The translations under genes and the position numbers were made by a program. Under the pieces are notes generated by a model. That model saw only the letters and a program-made list of their open reading frames with translations, was not told the origin of the DNA and did not search any database. A DNA stretch of 64,000 nucleotides, from positions 6,431,501 to 6,495,500 of the forward strand of contig NC_051104.1 in the NCBI RefSeq assembly GCF_901709675.1, given 5' to 3'. Every line of letters begins with the position of its first letter. Positions within the stretch are counted from its first letter, which is position 1. Positions 59,478 through 64,000 of the stretch are shown here, piece by piece. This stretch comes from Syngnathus acus. Lineage: Eukaryota; Chordata; Actinopteri; Syngnathiformes; Syngnathidae.

Positions 59478-61724
59478 CTATTTTGCTGTCTTGTGAGTGT
59501 GTGGGGGAGGGAGAATATGTCCGCCTGGCTGCCAACTCCACACGGGGTGAGACGGAGGGGGAGGCCCGGGACCCCTCAGAGAGTTGAGGGAGTAAGCGGG
59601 GCATAGATCCCCGTCGCTGCCAACCACCAGCGACGGCGAAAACGGGAAGTTTGCCATGAGGCTGAAAGGCATTTTAGCGCTGCACGCCGATGCGTTCGTA
59701 CTGCTGCGTTTACGTCGGTTGGGTAAAATCTCCGCGGAGCCTTCCTCGCAGGGGTGAGAGGAGGTGGAGGAAGAGGAGGAGCAGGCAGCAGCCCTGCTGA
59801 CCCTGGCTTGTTTTGATTGCGCCCTGGAAAGCCTGGATCTCCCCCCCAGCTCTGAAGCCCTGTACTTTTTAGTCCTCGTCTCCCCCTCCTCGAGTCGCTC
59901 TTGGATGCTCTTATTATATCCGTATGAGCTGAAGGGGCACGCGGGGGCCACATCTGGGGTATCCTCGGCGGATTTCACATCCACTGCTGCGTCTGTTTTG
60001 CAGCAAAATTCAGTGTTGATCGACGGCACTTTGAATTTGACTGCACCGATCTGGCTCTGGTATTCATATTCATCGGGATAGTCTTCCACTTTTAATTTCA
60101 CTTTGTGGAGAGCGAGGGGCGGCGTCCTGGCGACCTTGCAGCCGCTATCGGAACGAGGAGACGCCGTCACGGAAAGCTCCTCCGTCTCGGTCTTTATTTT
60201 CTTAGGCGGAGTGGGCAGTCTTTGTCCGGTATATTTCGCGTCTTTGTCCCAGCCACAGTGCTCGTTGATGGGACACGCCAATGTCTTGCGTGATGCAGAG
60301 ACGGCCTTGTTCGTACGGACGCGCTCAAGCACCGAGTCGGTGTTTGCGCCCGTCTTGTCACGTCTCTTTTCTGTGAGAACAACCGAGAGGAATTTGGATC
60401 CAGAGTTATTCCTAAATTCGCATTTCTCGTGGGCTCGCTCGGCTTTATGAGATGTGGCGACGTGACTCTGCGGTGAGTTGTCATTCTGCTGCTGCTGCTG
60501 CTGCTGCTGCTGGTTGTAGTGAAAAGTGGGCTGCAGAAGCAGAGGCGCCTTTATAGGGTTAAGAGTTTTGGCGAGGGTCCCCACCCGGGCCCGCCTAAAC
60601 CGGATACTCTGAACCGAAACGCGACTCGAAACAGAGCTGGAGTCTGAATGAGAGGAGCTTTCTTCCTCCTCCTCCTCATCCGAGCTGACTTCTGTACTCT
60701 CAGACTGGGTGTCATCATCTTCCTCTTCTTCCTCGGAGCTGCTGCTGGTGGAGAAGCCGGAACCAAAATCCGAGTCGGGGTAGGCCCAGTCCGAATAGGT
60801 ACTGGACTCGGTATCGCTGCTCTCCGGAAAGCTCTGTTGGAGTTGATGAGGGTGAAGGTAAAAATCCGGTCTCAGGTGGAAGGCACCAAAAGCCGTGCGG
60901 TGCGTAACGGAGGATTTGGGTTGTACGAGCAGCACCGGAGGGACGTGCTGGTGGTGTCTGCTCCTCCAGGGGTGTCTCACGCCGTCCCTGCCGCCGCCGC
61001 CGCCGCCCCCCTCGCGCCTCCTCTTCCTTTTGTGATGAAAGTCGCCGGCTGCGCGAGACAGCCTGGACTGAGCAGCCATGGCGGACTGGAACGCGGCTGC
61101 GGGAGCGCTCCGAAAAAACGAATGCCTCTGGTTGAAAGTCACCCGTTTCCCTTGCAACTTGGTGGTTTCATAGTTTTTAAAGTGTCTGTGACTGGACTTT
61201 GTAGCCGAACGGTAATCTCGTCCGTGGGTTTTGTGGTAAAAGTGAGGTAGTTTGGAGTCGCAGAGCTCTCTCCGTCCCCGGCGCGCTTTGTCTTGCACGC
61301 CGTGCAAACTGAACCAAACTTTTTTCTGCCAAAGCTCGGCTTCGGCATGGAGGAGCCCCTCGGACCCGCGCCCGTCCCCAGCCGGACACGACGTGGTTTT
61401 GCTTTTGTTGCTGCCGGACTTCAACACTCGCTCCGTCTTGCAGGAGAAGTAGAGCGCCTCCACGTCCTCCCGCGATATCAGCGTGCACTTGGCTGCGTGG
61501 AAAGCGATGGAGTTGATTGCTTTGAGCTTGCGTAGCTCGTCCAGGTCACAGTGGTGTTTCTTCACGTTCAGGTGGTCCATGCGCTTGTGCACGGTGGTGC
61601 GTGGAATGTTCTTGAGCAGCTCGGTGAAGACCTGAGACAAAGCAAACATCTGCTTGCCTTGGATGAGCAGGTATCCCAGTCTAACTCCTTGCATTTCCTC
61701 AAAGCCACACTCCAGGTCTCCCAT
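59478..61724 (-). CDS. skida1: SKI/DACH domain-containing protein 1
   Basis: A single uninterrupted exon of 748 residues. Residues 1-100 form a SKI/SNO/DACH domain: VRLGYLLIQGKQMFALSQVF, NIPRTTVHKRMDHL, LRKLKAINSIAFHAAKCTLI and SREDVEALYFSCKTERVLK. This matches mammalian SKIDA1 closely. The middle is disordered: a His/Gln-rich stretch, a Ser/Glu/Asp-rich acidic block (about 315-370) followed by VSVQSIRFRR as in the mammalian protein, then nine Gln from a 9-unit CTG/CAG tract at 60486-60512. The C terminus keeps MANFPFSPSLVVG, DGDL and PAYSLN plus HPVWSWQ near the end. The human protein is longer, mainly through alanine and histidine runs absent here. SKIDA1 is a probable nuclear regulator with no proven biochemical activity. 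The ATG was chosen because it begins the conserved MGDL start. Confidence 0.95.
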   Translation of the reverse strand: MGDLECGFEEMQGVRLGYLLIQGKQMFALSQVFTELLKNIPRTTVHKRMDHLNVKKHHCDLDELRKLKAINSIAFHAAKCTLISREDVEALYFSCKTERVLKSGSNKSKTTSCPAGDGRGSEGLLHAEAELWQKKVWFSLHGVQDKARRGRRELCDSKLPHFYHKTHGRDYRSATKSSHRHFKNYETTKLQGKRVTFNQRHSFFRSAPAAAFQSAMAAQSRLSRAAGDFHHKRKRRREGGGGGGGRDGVRHPWRSRHHQHVPPVLLVQPKSSVTHRTAFGAFHLRPDFYLHPHQLQQSFPESSDTESSTYSDWAYPDSDFGSGFSTSSSSEEEEEDDDTQSESTEVSSDEEEEEESSSHSDSSSVSSRVSVQSIRFRRARVGTLAKTLNPIKAPLLLQPTFHYNQQQQQQQQQNDNSPQSHVATSHKAERAHEKCEFRNNSGSKFLSVVLTEKRRDKTGANTDSVLERVRTNKAVSASRKTLACPINEHCGWDKDAKYTGQRLPTPPKKIKTETEELSVTASPRSDSGCKVARTPPLALHKVKLKVEDYPDEYEYQSQIGAVKFKVPSINTEFCCKTDAAVDVKSAEDTPDVAPACPFSSYGYNKSIQERLEEGETRTKKYRASELGGRSRLSRAQSKQARVSRAAACSSSSSTSSHPCEEGSAEILPNRRKRSSTNASACSAKMPFSLMANFPFSPSLVVGSDGDLCPAYSLNSLRGPGPPPPSHPVWSWQPGGHILPPPHTHKTAK

Positions 61725-62240
61725 GTTCTATGGATCAGCTCCAAATGCTCTAATCCCGGCTATGGGTTCATCAGGGCATCCTGCTCATACTTCCACGACA
61801 AACTTTGACATGCCGATTGTCAGGTGGAATGAGCCGGCTGCATCCACTCGGCGCACATGCACACAGTCCGGCATGGTGGAGGAATGAGACGGAGGCGTCC
61901 ACCGAGCCGGGGGCTGCTTGCTGTCACCTGCCTCTGCCGGCTCCACTCCCCTCTCTGGTCGGCAGCAGAGCGAGGGGAAGGTGTGCACAACTGCCTCAGC
62001 CAGAGGAATAAAACAGCGAGTGGAGGGCGAGGGGGGGTGGGAGAGAGAGAGAGAACTGTGTGTGAGGGGAGGGAGGAGAGAGAGAGAAAGAGAGAGAGAG
62101 GGGGGGGCAGCTAAAATGCAGCTGCTATTGTGGCAGCGCAAATAAAATGACAGCGAAGGGGAGGTGCGCCAGTCGGGAGACACCTTCATCAATTAATGCT
62201 CACGGACTCGACGCCCATTGGATGCCCTTGACAGGTGATG
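61725..62240 (-). promoter_or_regulatory. skida1: skida1 5' region
   Basis: This is the C+G-rich leader and promoter side of the single-exon gene. A GA-rich tract (about 62032-62108, mostly GAGAGA and GGGAGG on the plus strand) lies upstream. Minus-strand and plus-strand open frames here are low-complexity artefacts of that tract. Confidence 0.4.
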
Positions 62241-64000
62241 CAATAAAAATGATATTCCAACCCCACCCACCCCGGCTCCCACATCCACTTTACAATCGCC
62301 GACAGCCTGCAGTAAATCACTCATAATCATGGCCAGGATATATTGTAAAAAAAGAGAGAGAGCGAAAAAGACGATAAAAATATATTGGCGTTTTTTATGT
62401 TGCTTTCACTTTGGATTCTCCTTAAAATACACATTGAAACCATGGCGATATACTTGAGTTGCTTTTTCACAATGTCGCTCTTAAATCCTGCTTGTTGGCT
62501 TTTCATCCGCGTGTGATTTCCTCTCCCTGCTTCCAGCATTGTTCTATTTATTCCACAATCATTTTTGCATTCACTTAAAATAAGCATCTATTTTGTAAAT
62601 TAAAAATGGTAGCCTAACCCTTACTGTGTGTTCATTTTAGAGTGTGTCGTTTCATTTTCTAAACAAGCATTTCACAAAATTGAGATTCATTTATGAACAA
62701 GGATTTCACAATTGCAATACGAAAAAGGCATTTTACGCACACATATGGATATGGTTTTCACACAAACACGCACACGTATCATTGAGGATGATAGCAAGCG
62801 CCCATCTTGCGCTCACACCACACACGCGCGCACGCAAGCAGAAGTGCGCAAACACGCTTTATCGCAGGTTAAAGACGGCATCCACAATCTTGTGCGGCTT
62901 TCGCCTCTTTGCGGGCCTCCATTTGTACACCGGTGTCCCCCTTCATATCCCCGCTTGACGTTGCATCTTTTGTTATGCTCCAAAACGCGTGAGTTCCCTG
63001 CGGCCATTGCAGTCAGTCCACATGCACGCAGAGGCGTGCGTGATGGGGCCCATCCACATGCCGGCAAGAGTGGATGTGCTTGCGTGCGTGCGTGCGTTTC
63101 ACAATGTATAAGCCTATTTACTTGTATACGATCCACTCCGTGTCCTTTCGGTCCGCAAAGCCGCATTAACCAACTGAGAAGCTCCAGGTACCAGACCTAA
63201 CGGTATTTAAGTGACATATGGTCATGCAAAAATAAGCGAATTTACACGTAGGCAGTCGTGTTTGTTCTTGAAGATCCCCCCTATTGTGTGCCTCCGAATA
63301 TTGGGTCATATGTTGACTTATCGGGGTGCGTACATGTGCAGTGCACGGGGCTCCCCCCTGCACACGCAGATTGTGCATGACGTGCAACATTACCGAGCAT
63401 GCGGACTTTTTACGGATGCGGAGGGTAAGAAGAGGAGGAGGAGGGGGGTGCTTTAGTTTCCGGGTGCCCCAGGGAATAAGTTTAGCACATACAACCGAGC
63501 ACGTTGCGCCGAACCCGGTTTGAGAAATGAGGGACCCGCATAGGTACTGGTCCTTGTGAGATTTTCATGAGATGATCGTTTCATACATTTTTATTATTAT
63601 TTCGGATTGAATACAATTTTAAGATTAAAGTCACGTATCTAATTATTTCAAATTATGTAGGCGACATGTAACTGCGCGCGCGCGCGTGTGTTTTAAAAAT
63701 ATAGAAAGCCTCTATCACACTGGTAATCGCAACATCTTTTTGCCTTTTTTCATCTTTTTGCACAAACTGATGATACCTATATTTTTTTCATGAGAGTTAT
63801 ACACACATTAGTATTTACTTAAAGCTGCAAATAGGCTATGTATTTATATATTTTTGAATGAACAAAATACGTGCGTGTATTGTATTTTTATTTATTTTTT
63901 ACTCAGCCCAATTCTTCTAAATCATATTTGTATGTCATTGCTCTAAATTAAGGTTAAAAAAAAATCATTGAAATTTCCGAAGTAATTTCCTTGAGAAGAG
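62241..64000. other. right edge, no gene seen
   Basis: Simple repeats (ACGCGCGCACGC near 62820, TGCGTGCG near 63080, GCGCGCGTGT near 63675) and AT-rich sequence. No reading frame with family resemblance. Confidence 0.5.

Noticed and set aside
60648-61250. 200-residue plus-strand frame inside skida1
   Set aside because: It is antisense to the acidic and low-complexity coding sequence of skida1 and has no independent support.

Overview
This 64 kb window is nuclear DNA from a bony fish, most likely a percomorph teleost. The evidence is vertebrate gene content with many short introns (often 70-150 bp), long GT microsatellites and relics of fish-type non-LTR retroposons. It contains no bacterial or viral gene set. 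Five protein-coding genes could be assembled exon by exon, with splice phases that close without a frameshift: a TLC-domain membrane protein (tlcd4, +, 14518-19954), alanine aminotransferase (gpt/gpt2l type, +, 23153-32277), the ER disulfide isomerase pdia4 (-, 32811-36047), a polycystin-1-like protein best matching pkd1l1 (-, 36655-50420, 51 coding exons, 2587 residues), and the single-exon SKI/DACH-domain gene skida1 (-, 59478-61724).

Layout. Positions 1-13 kb are gene-poor. They hold a CpG-rich block near 5.2-5.7 kb that looks like the first exon of a minus-strand gene leaving the window on the left, plus retroposon scraps. tlcd4 follows, with a 64-bp-arm palindrome in its last intron. gpt has a 6.3 kb first intron holding a GT microsatellite and a 4 kb satellite array. 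gpt and pdia4 meet tail to tail with 533 bp between their stop codons. pkd1l1 lies directly upstream of pdia4 on the same strand. From 50.4 to 59.5 kb no gene is certain, although one small exon-like CpG block near 55.2 kb stands out. skida1 and its GA-rich upstream region fill the right end.

The genes have unrelated jobs: lipid-domain membrane protein, amino-acid metabolism, ER protein folding, ciliary mechano/chemosensing and a nuclear regulator. They form an ordinary chromosomal neighbourhood, not a pathway. The most unusual item is the satellite in gpt intron 1. It has a 209-bp unit built from six diverged 32-34 bp sub-repeats rich in the telomere-like hexamer CCCTAA, about 19 copies, and higher-order dimers and trimers. 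Also notable are the near-perfect hairpin in tlcd4 and the apparent loss of the autocleavage residues at the GPS of the polycystin. All assignments come from reading the sequence and recalled family features; no database search was run.
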